NCBI GenBank assembly: GCA_030674915.1
Contig: JASXSV010000005.1
Coordinates: 134,353 to 198,352 of the forward strand
DNA: 64,000 bases
Direction of reading: 5' to 3'
DNA from: Candidatus Endonucleibacter bathymodioli
Lineage (GTDB): Bacteria > Pseudomonadota > Gammaproteobacteria > Pseudomonadales > Endozoicomonadaceae
In this document: positions 46,863-56,400 of the stretch, one piece after another
Numbering within the stretch: the first letter of the stretch is position 1
How the letters are laid out: every line of letters starts with the position of its first letter
The notes under the pieces: model-generated
The model's input: the letters and a program-made list of their open reading frames with translations, nothing else
Databases searched by the model: none
What the model was told of the DNA's origin: nothing
Program-made: the position numbers and the translations under genes

Positions 46863-47987
46863 TCACCTTAGAGCCGCTACCACTTCTATGGCTGGGGTAT
46901 ACATCAGCCCTTGGGCTTCCGCTACCGGCAAATGGGTAATATTCCCTCCACATATATTTAAACCCTCTAGTAACTGAGGATTCTCCGTCAAAGCAACTTT
47001 ACTGCCTTTATCTGCCAATTCAATAATGTAAGGAAGAGCCACATTATTTAAAGCCATAGTTGCTGTTCTAGCAACTGCACCTGGCATATTAGCAACACAA
47101 TAATGCACCACGTCATCCACGACAAAAGTCGGATTATCATGAGTCGTTGGTCTTGATGTTTCCGCACACCCTCCCTGATCAATAGCGACATCAACCAGAA
47201 CCGATCCAGCTTTCATTGCTTTTATCAACTCCTTCGTAATTAACTTTGGCGCTGCGGCTCCTGGCAAGAGCACACTACCAATAACCAGGTCACTTTCTAT
47301 CACATACTCTTTAATGGTTCGAGAGGTTGAATACACTGTTTTAATACAATTCCCATGTAGGCGGTCCAGAGCTCGCAGAGCATCCAGAGATCGATCCAAT
47401 ACAGTTACTTCGGCTCCCATACCAATCGCAATAACTGCTGCATTTTGACCAACAACACCTCCACCAATAATGACAACCTTGGCAGGCTTAACACCAGGAA
47501 CACCACCCAATAATATGCCTCTCCCTGACATAGCCTTTTCAAGACACCTAGCTCCAGCCTGAATAGACATCCTTCCCGCTACTTCAGACATGGGGGCAAG
47601 GATCGGCAGTCTCCCCCTAACGTCACTAACAGTCTCATACGCAATACAAGTTGCTCCTGACTTAAGAAGATCAGAAGTTTGAGGTCTGTCAGGCGCCAAA
47701 TGCAAAAAGGTAAACAGCGTATGTTTAGATGATAAACGAGCCCGTTCTTCCGCCAAAGGCTCCTTGACTTTAATAATCAAACAACTCTGATCAAACAACT
47801 CATCTGCTGTATCTACAATTTCACCTCCAGCAGCTTCGTAATCACTGTTGTCAAAACCAACACCTTCACCCGCCAGGTTTTCAATCATTACTTGATGGCC
47901 CCTGCTCGTTAGCTCTGCTACTGCATCAGGCGTCAAGCCAACACGAAACTCATTGTTTTTGATTTCCTTGGGCACAGCCACTTTCAT
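46863..47987 (-). CDS. ald: alanine dehydrogenase
   Basis: The product has 374 residues. It begins with [20 protein letters not shown], the signature of the Ald/PNT family. The pyruvate-binding region FTFLHLAPD and the NAD fold [17 protein letters not shown] are intact, as is the conserved [20 protein letters not shown]. The enzyme interconverts L-alanine and pyruvate with NAD, so it could supply pyruvate and ammonium from host amino acids. A strong AGGAGGAAA site precedes the ATG. The gene is convergent with mmsA. Confidence 0.96.
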
Positions 47988-48489
47988 TAGTAGTTTCCTC
48001 CTACCAAATTAGCTAATAAACCTGCTAGCAGGCTCCTCTCCTTTATAACTAAAACCTAGTTTACACTTAAATTGCCAGCATAAGTAATACACCTTAACCT
48101 ATACAAACTCAATAGGATTAGGTAGTGTAAGGCTTTTCCCAATCATATGTTGATCAGGCGTTTAATCTAATAAATTTCATTGTGCCGCAAACCACTATTT
48201 TTCACTATCTCTCACGATGAGGGTAGCCAGCCACGCTTCATTCGGCAAGATCAGGAACCATATAAATACCCACAATCATCCTGCCTAGGTATCCGCTCAA
48301 GAACGGAACGGTGATTCAGAAATTGACCTAATCTAGGCAAAAATCATAGCTGTGCTATAATACCCATTATCGAGCTGGGGTGTACAAATTAATAACAAGC
48401 TGGCCGTCACTGTGACAGAAGCCACTATTGCTTTACTTGAGTACTATCTGAATGTGCTGCTGATGAGGGCTACCGATAACGGCAAGGTA

Positions 48490-48860
48490 AGTTCACATAA
48501 TTACCACTACTTTGGTGAACTGTTGAGTGGTGATGAGTCTCAGTCGAATACCAATAGTGCTTATTAGAGTAAAAAGTACACAGAATAGTTATCTGTTCTA
48601 GACATCAAAAACCGTCTGACTAAAAGTGTCTACAAAAATTGCCAGTTATCAAAATAAGATAAGCAATTTAACCATTTGAACTCAGGTGTTAGCAGCACGA
48701 TTAAGCGAGTATTGTCTATGCTAAATCAACATCACGATATGGCAAAGGCTCACTATCGGATTAATACGAAATCGAATGCACTTAGAATTGATGCATATAG
48801 CGCACAATATTAAGCAAGTTTATAGATACAGCAGGATACTTGTGCCTTAATTCTCATATA
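48490..48860 (+). pseudogene. ancient remnant of an IS5-family transposase, C-terminal half
   Basis: The plus strand aligns residue by residue with the C-terminal part of the intact IS5 transposase here: GELLSGDES versus TELLDGEES, then NSAY-x-SKKYTE, then DKQFNHLNSGVSSTIKRVL, then QHHDMAKAHYR, then SAQY and IQQDTC. Five stop codons interrupt it. The frame is otherwise preserved, so decay was mainly by substitution. It sits upstream of the IAP-like gene. Confidence 0.8.
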
Positions 48861-49253
48861 GGTGAAAAGAGTTATCCTATGATATTCAGTTACGAATAAA
48901 AAGGCAATTTTGAGCTGAAAGTCGTTAAAAAACAAACAAATTGTTTGGAACTAAATCTGGGAAATATCGCAACGGTATCGCTTGATTCTTTTCCTGACAA
49001 TAAAAACAAGATCTTAACTTAAGTAGCCCTGCTTCTGTTTTACTAGATGATACATTTCAAATTTCAATATGCGTTGTATTAATCAAAAAGCGTGCCCCAA
49101 TTATCTTTAGCATCATGATTATTTCGGCCCCTATCAGGACTACTTACCGCAGTAAAATTAAAATTCATGACCATCTCCTTAGCATAATGTGTGGGGGCAT
49201 CTTCTATCATCAATAAAAATTTATAAAAAAAGTTTCGTGATGTTAAATTAGGC

Positions 49254-49259
49254 TATAAT
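49254..49259 (+). promoter_or_regulatory. candidate -10 box of the IAP-like gene
   Basis: A perfect TATAAT, 53 bases upstream of the ATG. The -35 position (about 49231-49236, TTTCG-like) is poor, so activation by a regulator would be likely if this is the promoter. Confidence 0.35.
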
Positions 49260-49311
49260 GCTGTGAAGTTAGTTGTAATTAAGTCACACACTATATTGGA
49301 GTATATTAACC

Positions 49312-51702
49312 ATGAAAAGAGCCTTGTCAAAAATGATGTTTTATGCTTTCATCATTTTCTTTATTCCTCAACGAGGAATGGCTATGCTAGACTCCATAGA
49401 TAAAAATATGCCAGATCACTGGGTGCCAATTAATAAGAATATCAAGATAATAGTGCCAATAACTCTACCTGAAAGTGAGATTGGTACGATGGTTGATCTT
49501 AAAGTGGAAAATTCAGTTACGGATGGCCTTACGGAACTACATAGATTTGTATATGGAGATAGTGAGAATCAAGAGGAAATCCAGAAGACGGAATTAAGTA
49601 AAAAAATTGATACAATTAACAAGGATAATAAATATCCGGTAATAGTGAACAGCATTGATAATGAGAAATACTGTCACTTAGTTATTAAACAACCAGACCA
49701 AGAGTGTTTAGAACTATATACTATTAACACTAAACTAATGAAAAGTTTTGCCTGTGCGCAAAACACATTATCATCAAAAGAAATACTCCCACCTATTACG
49801 CTGAAAAAAAATATAATAGCTGAGGATAGGGCCGATGATTTGTTTGATATCAAACATTGCTCAAAAGAGCTATTAGAAAAGTATCATACTCCTTTGATAG
49901 AAAACAATAAAGATACATGTTTCATATTATACATCTCATGCCATATGAAAGAAACTGGTGCTAATGATGATTCCTGCCCTTTATATGCAGCCTTTTTATT
50001 TATAAAGAAAAACTCTGATTCGCTGGAGTCTTTTTGTAGACTAAATATACAAGATGAAAGTGATGACATTGATGAAGATGGTGGGCCAGAAGAAGGTGAG
50101 CCAGAAGAAGTTGATACGCTATATAGTCAGCAAGTGTCTAAAACTACTATAGATATATTCCAGAATGGTACGATAAGGCTTAACTGTGGTGGTTCATGCA
50201 ATATTGAATGCAAACAGTCTCCGTCCATACAAGCAGCCTGGTGGGATTATACTATGAATCACATAAAGACATATGAGTATAAGTCCTGTTTTATTGATCA
50301 CAATTCAAATAAGCCGTATGCTTTCGCAGTTTATATGTCCATGAATCATATGATTACCGTTCAGAATTGCAAACAAATCCTTGAGCGTCCACCAAATACT
50401 GCCGTATTGTCCGAAATAACCGGTGAAAAAATTTCTGACATAGCACAGGCGACACAGGCGATCCTAGATATTGCAACAAAGGAAGCACCCAAAAGAGTAG
50501 CTAATACGGAAGCGGAAGCCCAAAGATTAGCTAATGCGGAAGCGGAAGCCCAAAGATTAGCTAATGCGAAAGCGGAAGCCCAAAGATTAGCTAATGCGAA
50601 AGCGGAAGCCCAAAGATTAGCTAATGCGGAAGCGGAAGAAGCCCAAAAATTAGCTAATGCGAAAGCGGAAGCCCAAAGATTAGCTAATGAGCAGGCCAGC
50701 ATACAAACTGAACAGATGCAAAATACTGCAAATTCGGCAGAAAGAGTTACTGCAGAGAATCGTGCACCAGCTAGATACCCAGAATATGCAACATATCAGA
50801 ATAGGCTTAACAGTTATGATAACTGGCCTCGGCAGCAGACACAGAATCGAGAAGGTTTAGCGAAAGCTGGGTATTTCTATACGGGAAACACAGACGTTGT
50901 TCGGTGCTTTTGCTGTGATCTTGGATTGGCGGAGTGGGATAGCGCTGACTGCCCTTGGCGAGAGCATGCCAGACATGCCACGAAGTGTTGGTTTTTGCAA
51001 CAAGAAAAAGGGTCGCGGTATATCAGCGAGATAAAAAATAAGTGGAAAGAAGTATATAGTCCAAAGAGTGAGAATTTCGAGCATCTGCAGAGTAGACTTG
51101 ATACATTTAATGGGGTGTGGAGAGCAGATATTACACAAACACCACAAATGTTAGCAGATGCTGGATTTTACTACACCGGAGAAGAGGATACAGTCCGTTG
51201 TCATTATTGTGATGGGGGCTTGCGATATTGGGAACCAAACGATATTCCCTGGGAACAGCACGCAGAATTCTTCGGATATTGCAAGTTTTTAATAAAAATG
51301 CAAGGTCGAGATTATATCGAGAGTATCAAGAATGCAGCTAGACAAAGACAACTTGCAGAACATGAGGGAAATCAACAGGAACAACAGATCACAGGAGGAA
51401 GTAGAGCCAACTCATCAGAAACTGCGTCCTCATCGGCAAAGATATGGAGGGTACAGACTGAACCAGTTGAAGCTCAGGCTGAAGCTCAGGCTCCAAATAA
51501 ACAACAACTACTGCAAGAAAACAAGAAGTTAAAAGAAGCTATGAAGTGCATCGAGTGCAAAGACAAAACAGCGGTTATGCTATTTAAGGAATGTGGACAC
51601 AGGGTGCTGTGTGAACCATGCAGCAATAATGTGAAGAATTGCCCTGTCCCTAAATGTAATAAAAAGATAAAAAAACAACCGGTAAAAACCTATTTATCGT
51701 AG
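49312..51702 (+). CDS. secreted IAP-like protein: two BIR domains plus C-terminal RING (eukaryotic type)
   Basis: The product has 796 residues. A signal peptide (MFYAFIIFFIPQRGMA, cleavage near 24) is followed by about 370 residues of unrecognised sequence with scattered Cys. A six-unit AEAQRLAN repeat follows (397-457). BIR1 has zinc ligands C532, C535, H552 and C559; BIR2 has C630, C633, H650 and C657, both with exact C-x2-C-x16-H-x6-C spacing. A RING (C746-C782) ends the protein at TYLS. BIR domains bind caspases or IAP-antagonist motifs, and RINGs act as ubiquitin E3 ligases in animals. The last RING pair is CPVPKC, not CPxC. The start has GGAG nine bases upstream. A protein of this kind could block host-cell apoptosis; animal origin by transfer is inferred. 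Confidence 0.93.
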   Translation: MKRALSKMMFYAFIIFFIPQRGMAMLDSIDKNMPDHWVPINKNIKIIVPITLPESEIGTMVDLKVENSVTDGLTELHRFVYGDSENQEEIQKTELSKKIDTINKDNKYPVIVNSIDNEKYCHLVIKQPDQECLELYTINTKLMKSFACAQNTLSSKEILPPITLKKNIIAEDRADDLFDIKHCSKELLEKYHTPLIENNKDTCFILYISCHMKETGANDDSCPLYAAFLFIKKNSDSLESFCRLNIQDESDDIDEDGGPEEGEPEEVDTLYSQQVSKTTIDIFQNGTIRLNCGGSCNIECKQSPSIQAAWWDYTMNHIKTYEYKSCFIDHNSNKPYAFAVYMSMNHMITVQNCKQILERPPNTAVLSEITGEKISDIAQATQAILDIATKEAPKRVANTEAEAQRLANAEAEAQRLANAKAEAQRLANAKAEAQRLANAEAEEAQKLANAKAEAQRLANEQASIQTEQMQNTANSAERVTAENRAPARYPEYATYQNRLNSYDNWPRQQTQNREGLAKAGYFYTGNTDVVRCFCCDLGLAEWDSADCPWREHARHATKCWFLQQEKGSRYISEIKNKWKEVYSPKSENFEHLQSRLDTFNGVWRADITQTPQMLADAGFYYTGEEDTVRCHYCDGGLRYWEPNDIPWEQHAEFFGYCKFLIKMQGRDYIESIKNAARQRQLAEHEGNQQEQQITGGSRANSSETASSSAKIWRVQTEPVEAQAEAQAPNKQQLLQENKKLKEAMKCIECKDKTAVMLFKECGHRVLCEPCSNNVKNCPVPKCNKKIKKQPVKTYLS
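50500..50682. repeat. tandem 30-bp repeat in the IAP-like gene
   Basis: Six consecutive units (five of 30 bp, one of 33 bp) begin GCTAATGCGGAAGCGGAAGC and encode the A-N-A-(E/K)-A-E-A-Q-R-L type heptad-like coiled coil. The near-identity of units implies recent expansion. All changes keep the reading frame. Confidence 0.9.
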
Positions 51703-51831
51703 GTACGTCTTTTTACTTGGAGGCTGTAACTAAATATAGTGACTTCCTATCCTTACCATATACTTGATAAGGATAGGTGAAACATGAATAACACCCACGG
51801 AAGCAGAGAACAACCTCCTCAATTCATCAAC

Positions 51832-52170
51832 TCATATTTTATCTGTCTGAAAATGACACCATTCGACAAACTGACATGCAATAGAGTTTGATCCCAGATA
51901 ATACAGATTGGATTCAACTTCCAAGCGCATAACGTTTAAGCAGCAATTTTTGTAAATATTCCGCATGACCTTGGCTAATGTTTGATAGCTTAATGTCTGT
52001 CTTGGACTATTGTTAAGCTTTTCTAAAACTATTAAGATATAATTAGCTGCCACCTGTTTGAAACTGAACTTCTTTGGCCAGTATTGTCGCAGTAGATCGC
52101 TAGTATTTTCGTTCAACCTCATGAGCAATAATTGTTCTGGTCAGCAGAATAAACCTGAGTTCAACACTTC
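51832..52170 (-). pseudogene. remnant of an IS30-family transposase, C-terminal part
   Basis: The minus strand encodes LNENTSDLLRQYWPKK and then VLEKLNNSPRQTLSYQT, matching the IS30 end (GLNENTNGL-x-RQ-x-FPK and LN-x-RPRK-x-LGY-x-TP). A frameshift separates the preceding ...FADP-x-x-SWERG region. It is older than, and different from, the intact IS30 element at 56451. Confidence 0.75.
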
Positions 52171-52179
52171 GGAGATCTT

Positions 52180-52590
52180 TTTTTGGCAAACCCTAGATAT
52201 CCACAATAACCGACACTCTTGGAATTGATTTGAGAGTCAGCAGCTCGCAGGCTGTAGTTCTCTCACACCGCATCTGGTTACCACTTGGAAAACTCTTACA
52301 AACATCTGGCTCTGGCTGAACGATACCAGAGTCAATCTCTCAGTAAGCTTGTATTTTCGGTGCTTAGGATTGGGGATTATATATGCACAGCTCCAATAAA
52401 ACAGTCTCCCTAGAGATAAATCGATGTCATACTAGGACTTATGATGCAGAGATGGATCATCTCAATAGCGCAGCTACGCAAGACTGCGACCAAATTTAAT
52501 AAAAGAACTGATTCGGTCAGGCGGCAGGTAAAATCCGATTGAGTTTTTATCGGGTAAGTGTGTTAGTCATTGTGGAAATCTAGGCTTGTG
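52180..52590 (-). repeat. degenerate dispersed repeat family B, copy 2
   Basis: The reverse strand carries GGTATCGTTCAGCCAGAGCC, then a frame CKSFPSGNQMRCERTTA, and ends LTLKSIPRVSVIVDI plus TAG. The same tail, reading VSVLVIVEI, recurs in the forward orientation at 52545-52586. The nesting suggests two partial copies back to back. Confidence 0.5.
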
Positions 52591-52639
52591 CAATCCAATG
52601 TTACTACTGCATGAAAAGTGCAACTGGTAGTAATACTAA

Positions 52640-53838
52640 GAGACCTTTGCACGAATCTCGCTAAATAACTGAAAATCAGGTATAATAAGCCTTGCACAAT
52701 CAATGCCTTTCGGTGAAATTATGGCTTGGAAAAATCTGAAACAACGCAGTCTAGCAGATTCAATGCTGATTGATCACGATGCAGTGAAAGAACTCGACTC
52801 TGTCCATGAACTCATTGATTGGGATCGCTTAGAGCATCATCTGAAAGATATACATTCAAGTTCTCGAGGCGAAAAGGCATGGCCTCCACTGATGATGTTT
52901 AAGGCACTGCTGCTGCAAAGTTGGTATAAATTAAGCGATTCGGCCCTAGAGAAACAACTTGCTCGCGATCTTTTATTTCGTCGATTTATTGCGCTCGACA
53001 TTTCAGAGTCAGTGCCGGACCACAGTACTTTTTGGCGATTTAGACAGAAGCTCGATAAGTTGTTGCTTATGGATAAGTTGCTTCAAGAAATCAATTCCCA
53101 GCTTATAGATAAAGGTCTTTATATTAAATCTGGAGGTATCAGTATTGTTGATGCTAGCGTAATTGAGGCTAAACAGTGTCGCCCAAATAAGGATAAAGAC
53201 AAGCACTCAACACAGGATCCTGACGCGAAGTGGAACGTGAAAGCAGGTTCTGACGGGAAGAGTAAAAGTACCTACGGCTATAAAGCGCACATAAATGTCG
53301 ATGAGGATGGGTTGATAAAATCGATCGGTTACACAGCAGGAAATATTCACGATTCAAATTGTTTCACTGAGCTATTAGATGGTGAAGAGTCGTCTGTTTA
53401 TGCGGATAGTGCTTATTCCAGCAAGAAGCACAGTGAATGGCTGGATGATAGAAATATTGATAACAGAATAATAAGACGTGCTTATCGAAATAAACCATTA
53501 ACAGAACATGATAAGTGCTTTAACCGTTTACATTCTGGCGTGCGCTGCACTGTGGAGCGAGTATTTGGCGTTTTGAAATTACACTACGGCATGGCGAAAG
53601 CTCGTTATCTTGGCTTAAGCCGAAATCGCACACGTTTTGAAATAATGTGTGTGGCGCACAATATTAAACGAGGTTTATCGATTCAGCAGGCAAGTTGCGT
53701 CTGAAAATCGAAAATGAAGGGTGAAATGGCTCGAATGGCGCATATTCGAACTGTAATTGTGTTTTTTAAGGCTTTATCCTAAAAAAATACAATTTCATTA
53801 ATAGTGGGGCTTATGCAGCGTTATCGTGCAAAGGTCTC
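52640..53838 (+). mobile_element. IS5-family insertion sequence, copy 2 (intact)
   Basis: The element is 1199 bp with the same 15-bp inverted ends GAGACCTTTGCACGA. The target duplication is ACTAA (left TAATACTAA, right ACTAAGTAA). It lacks one base near the downstream end compared with copies 1 and 3. It ends 22 bases before the stop codon of the L,D-transpeptidase gene, which it faces. Confidence 0.95.
52703..53704 (+). CDS. IS5-family transposase, copy 2
   Basis: 333 residues, identical in protein sequence to copies 1 and 3, with intact DDE core blocks DASVIEA, YADSAYSS and CTVERVFGVLK. The shadow frames on the opposite strand recur in every copy and are not genes. Confidence 0.95.
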   Translation: MPFGEIMAWKNLKQRSLADSMLIDHDAVKELDSVHELIDWDRLEHHLKDIHSSSRGEKAWPPLMMFKALLLQSWYKLSDSALEKQLARDLLFRRFIALDISESVPDHSTFWRFRQKLDKLLLMDKLLQEINSQLIDKGLYIKSGGISIVDASVIEAKQCRPNKDKDKHSTQDPDAKWNVKAGSDGKSKSTYGYKAHINVDEDGLIKSIGYTAGNIHDSNCFTELLDGEESSVYADSAYSSKKHSEWLDDRNIDNRIIRRAYRNKPLTEHDKCFNRLHSGVRCTVERVFGVLKLHYGMAKARYLGLSRNRTRFEIMCVAHNIKRGLSIQQASCV

Positions 53839-53860
53839 ACTAAGTAAACCCTAGAATATA

Positions 53861-55231
53861 CTAAAACCAACTAACTAAAGCATTATCAAGTTGGTAAATA
53901 TCATTCCTGAAACGAACTCTCCCATTTTCATCAGGCCATGCAGTGAAATAACTGAAATAAGCTGGTATCATTTTATTTAAAGCAACCTTCCTTGTTTCAT
54001 TATCTCCTCTCAACAAATCCAGAGACTCCTCCACACCTTGATCAGATAATATTTCTCCCACCAATTCTTTTATGTTATCGACTCTTGCACACCCAGAGCT
54101 AAATATTCTTTCTTTCTTATTGAAAAGCTCTGGTCTATTTGTGTCGTGAAGATAAATACCATACTGATTGGGCATATCAAACTTATATCTACCCAAACTA
54201 TTTTTATTACCTGGCGATTGTTCCAGTCTAAACTTAAAATTCCTCACCGTGTAGCCATTCCAATTTATCGTTCCCATTGGTATTAGCTTTGCCTTATCAT
54301 TCCAGTTTTCATAAACTGAAAAACCTTCTTTCTGCAATGTCCCAGGATATCTTTTCTCTTTCTTCAATAAGTAATTAGCAGCGATTTTATGAGGAACCTT
54401 CCATACAGGATTAATAGAAAAAGACTCAATTTTATCTTGAAAAATAGGTGTTTGTTTTTTTCTGGTGCCAAAAATAGCTTTATGAGATACCTTTACCCCA
54501 TCCTTTTTAACCAGAGACACTTTAAAACCAGGAATGTCAACCCATACATGAGGATAAGGAAGTGATTGCGGAAGCCATCTTAACCTTTCAAGATTAGCCT
54601 TAATCACCCTTATACGTTGGTTCGTTATTGCTAGAAGAATACTCCTGCTCGAGGGACCAAAACGTCCATCAGGAATCAAACTATACTTAACTTGGATTTT
54701 AGTTAACACGTCCAAATGAATCTTTCCATATCTGTTACTAGGCTTATTCTCTAGTAAGTCTATACGAAATAACCACTCATTCAGTTTACTCACTGCCTCT
54801 CCCTCATCACCCTCAAATAAAACAAAGGCATTTGGAAAAACATTAATTGCATTTTCACTCCACCACTTCAACTTATTTAAAGCAGATAGAAGCATATTAT
54901 ATTGTGGTATTTTAGACTGTATTTCTTCAATATTGTTAAAACCTTGCTCGTCATAATTAACGTTAAACACGTCCTGAATCATCCATCCATTTTGGAAAAA
55001 ATCTTTATTTAGCCGACCTTTGGATATATAGTTAGAATATTTTTTATAGATACCAGCTAAATAATTATCACTATTCGATTTGAAAACAGACACCCAGTCT
55101 TCTGAATCAACTGAAAATCCATGCCTCTCTATATTAGATAAAAAATCAATAACTTGATTCTGACCAAGTCTTTCGTCAGCGTAAGCAGTTTGAGATAATA
55201 AAACAACTACAATCAATAAGTATCGATACAT
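53861..55231 (-). CDS. YcbB/LdtD-type L,D-transpeptidase
   Basis: The product has 456 residues from the ATG at 55231, with GGAGAT upstream; a TTG one codon earlier is less likely. A signal peptide (YLLIVVVLLSQTAYA) exports it to the periplasm. A putative peptidoglycan-binding domain lies at about 145-205, followed by the linker NLERLRWLP and the YkuD catalytic domain with RKKQTPIF, NPVWKVPHKIA, the His of IYLHDTN (about 365) and the catalytic Cys of SSGCARV (about 380). It makes 3-3 cross-links between meso-DAP residues or attaches lipoproteins to murein. At about 456 residues it is shorter than E. coli LdtD (615). An 8-bp tandem array lies just upstream. Confidence 0.93.
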   Translation of the reverse strand: MYRYLLIVVVLLSQTAYADERLGQNQVIDFLSNIERHGFSVDSEDWVSVFKSNSDNYLAGIYKKYSNYISKGRLNKDFFQNGWMIQDVFNVNYDEQGFNNIEEIQSKIPQYNMLLSALNKLKWWSENAINVFPNAFVLFEGDEGEAVSKLNEWLFRIDLLENKPSNRYGKIHLDVLTKIQVKYSLIPDGRFGPSSRSILLAITNQRIRVIKANLERLRWLPQSLPYPHVWVDIPGFKVSLVKKDGVKVSHKAIFGTRKKQTPIFQDKIESFSINPVWKVPHKIAANYLLKKEKRYPGTLQKEGFSVYENWNDKAKLIPMGTINWNGYTVRNFKFRLEQSPGNKNSLGRYKFDMPNQYGIYLHDTNRPELFNKKERIFSSGCARVDNIKELVGEILSDQGVEESLDLLRGDNETRKVALNKMIPAYFSYFTAWPDENGRVRFRNDIYQLDNALVSWF

Positions 55232-55249
55232 CAAAACAACATCTCCATT

Positions 55250-55316
55250 AATTTATTAATTTATTAATTTATTAATTTATTAATTTATTAATTTATTAAT
55301 TTATTAATTTATTAAA
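55250..55316. repeat. 8-bp tandem array (ATTTATTA) upstream of the L,D-transpeptidase gene
   Basis: About eight perfect units of ATTTATTA occupy the stretch 20-85 bases before the start codon, where the leader or promoter should be. Slippage would change spacing in steps of 8 bp, not a multiple of the helical turn, and could alter expression. Confidence 0.9.
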
Positions 55317-55559
55317 TAAACTATAGACAATAAAAAAACATGCGTCCAACAAAATACATATAATACCAAAATAATACAAATACTGAGGTAATTATGGATT
55401 AATACAATAACTTCAATCAATTAATATTTTAGATGTGAGCCAGCTTCTGGCACATTTCGTAGTTGCACACTTATCTAAACCTGTGACTTGAAACCAGAAA
55501 TAATGCTCTAAACTAAAAACGGCGCAATACCTATACGATAAAATACATCTCTCTCAGCC

Positions 55560-55925
55560 TATATTCCCACAATAACCAACACCCTTGGAATTGATTTGAG
55601 AATCAGATGCTCAAGGCTGTAATTATCACACAACGAACTCGGTGACCACACGGTAAACTCTTACACTCAGCTGACTCTGGTCTGAAAGATGTCTGATTCA
55701 ATCCCTCAGAAAAGTCGTATTTTCGTCGCGGAGGATAGAGGTTATCTGCACCGTTCCAATAAAACAACCTCCCTAGAGCTAAAGCGCTGCCCACTTGGGC
55801 TTAGACCCAGAGGAAGCTCATAACCACACCCTACAAAAGAGTAAGATAACGGCCAAGTTTTACAAAATAACTGAATAGTCAATCGGCAGGTAAATCCCCA
55901 GCTAGCCTAGGCTTTACACCGTAGT
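55560..55925 (-). repeat. degenerate dispersed repeat family B, copy 3
   Basis: The reverse strand reads RKYDFSEGLNQ, then CKSLPCGHRVRCVIITA, and ends LILKSIPRVLVIVGI plus TAG. The upstream part shares GGGAGGTTGTTTTATTGGAACG with the copies at 36340 and 52180. A further weak copy is at 60600-60860. Confidence 0.55.
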
Positions 55926-56079
55926 AAATTGCAGGACTCATGCAACTTGAGTTTCATGATGTGGCGATTGATTGCAAGGCATCTATCTTCTGAATCAAAA
56001 AAACAAATGGTGCCTCCTCCTAGCTCGCAAAGGAAAACATTCTCCATAGAGTAAGAATGCAAAGGCTGTAGCCATTTTA

Positions 56080-56400
56080 ATTACTGATCTCAAAGATATT
56101 AATGCGCACTCTGACTATAAATACCTAAAAGAAGAAGTCACTCACTGGAAAGTAAATCTAGTGAACGACCAAGATGGATATCTTGTAGCTATCATCAAAC
56201 GTGTATCGAAACTTCTTTTGACCGTAATAGTTAAAAATAATACTGAAAAAACAACGAGTCAAACCAAAAAAGACAATAAAACCTTACAAGAGAATTGTAA
56301 ATACATTACGTTCGATGGCTGTAGTGAGCTTGCAGGCCACGCAAGCCTAACAGTTACCACTGAAAGTAGAGCGTGCGAACAGACGACAAACTTTTGACTA
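56080..56400 (+). pseudogene. remnant of an IS30-family transposase (catalytic core)
   Basis: The plus strand reads VTHWKVNLVNDQDGYLVAI, then KRVSKLLLTVIVKN, then LQENCKYITFDGCSELAGHA, which corresponds to the IS30 DDE core (WE-x-D-x-V-x-G-x-x-x-x-GYLVTL-x-ERVSKL, ITFDNG-x-EFAGHA). The catalytic Asn-Gly has changed and the frame breaks after ACEQTTNF. The intact IS30 element starts 50 bases later and belongs to another lineage. Confidence 0.75.

Larger units (their letters stand above)
47988..49311. other. long intergenic region between ald and the IAP-like gene
   Basis: About 1.3 kb. It carries an old IS5 relic (listed separately) and then an AT-rich stretch before the IAP-like gene. TATAAT at 49254-49259, 53 bases before the IAP-like start, is a plausible -10 box; no convincing -35 was found. 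TTGGAGT at 49296-49302 is the ribosome site. Confidence 0.45.
51703..52639. other. intergenic region with an IS30 relic and repeat family B
   Basis: About 940 bases between the IAP-like gene and IS copy 2. It contains a dead IS30 end (51832-52170) and a family-B repeat copy (52180-52590), both listed separately. No intact gene was found. Confidence 0.5.

Noticed and set aside
46732..46977. 81-residue plus-strand frame overlapping the 3' end of ald
   Set aside because: Overlaps a certain gene on the other strand and has no independent support.
50361..50702. 113-residue minus-strand frame rich in ALANLWASA repeats opposite the IAP-like gene
   Set aside because: It is only the complement of the 30-bp tandem repeat that codes for the plus-strand coiled coil; no ribosome site.
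53009..53357. Small frames antisense to the IS5 transposase that recur in each copy
   Set aside because: They recur only because the element is repeated; no ribosome sites and no codon bias.
55250..55316. Possible CRISPR array because of regular repeats
   Set aside because: The units are contiguous 8-mers without spacers and no cas genes are present.
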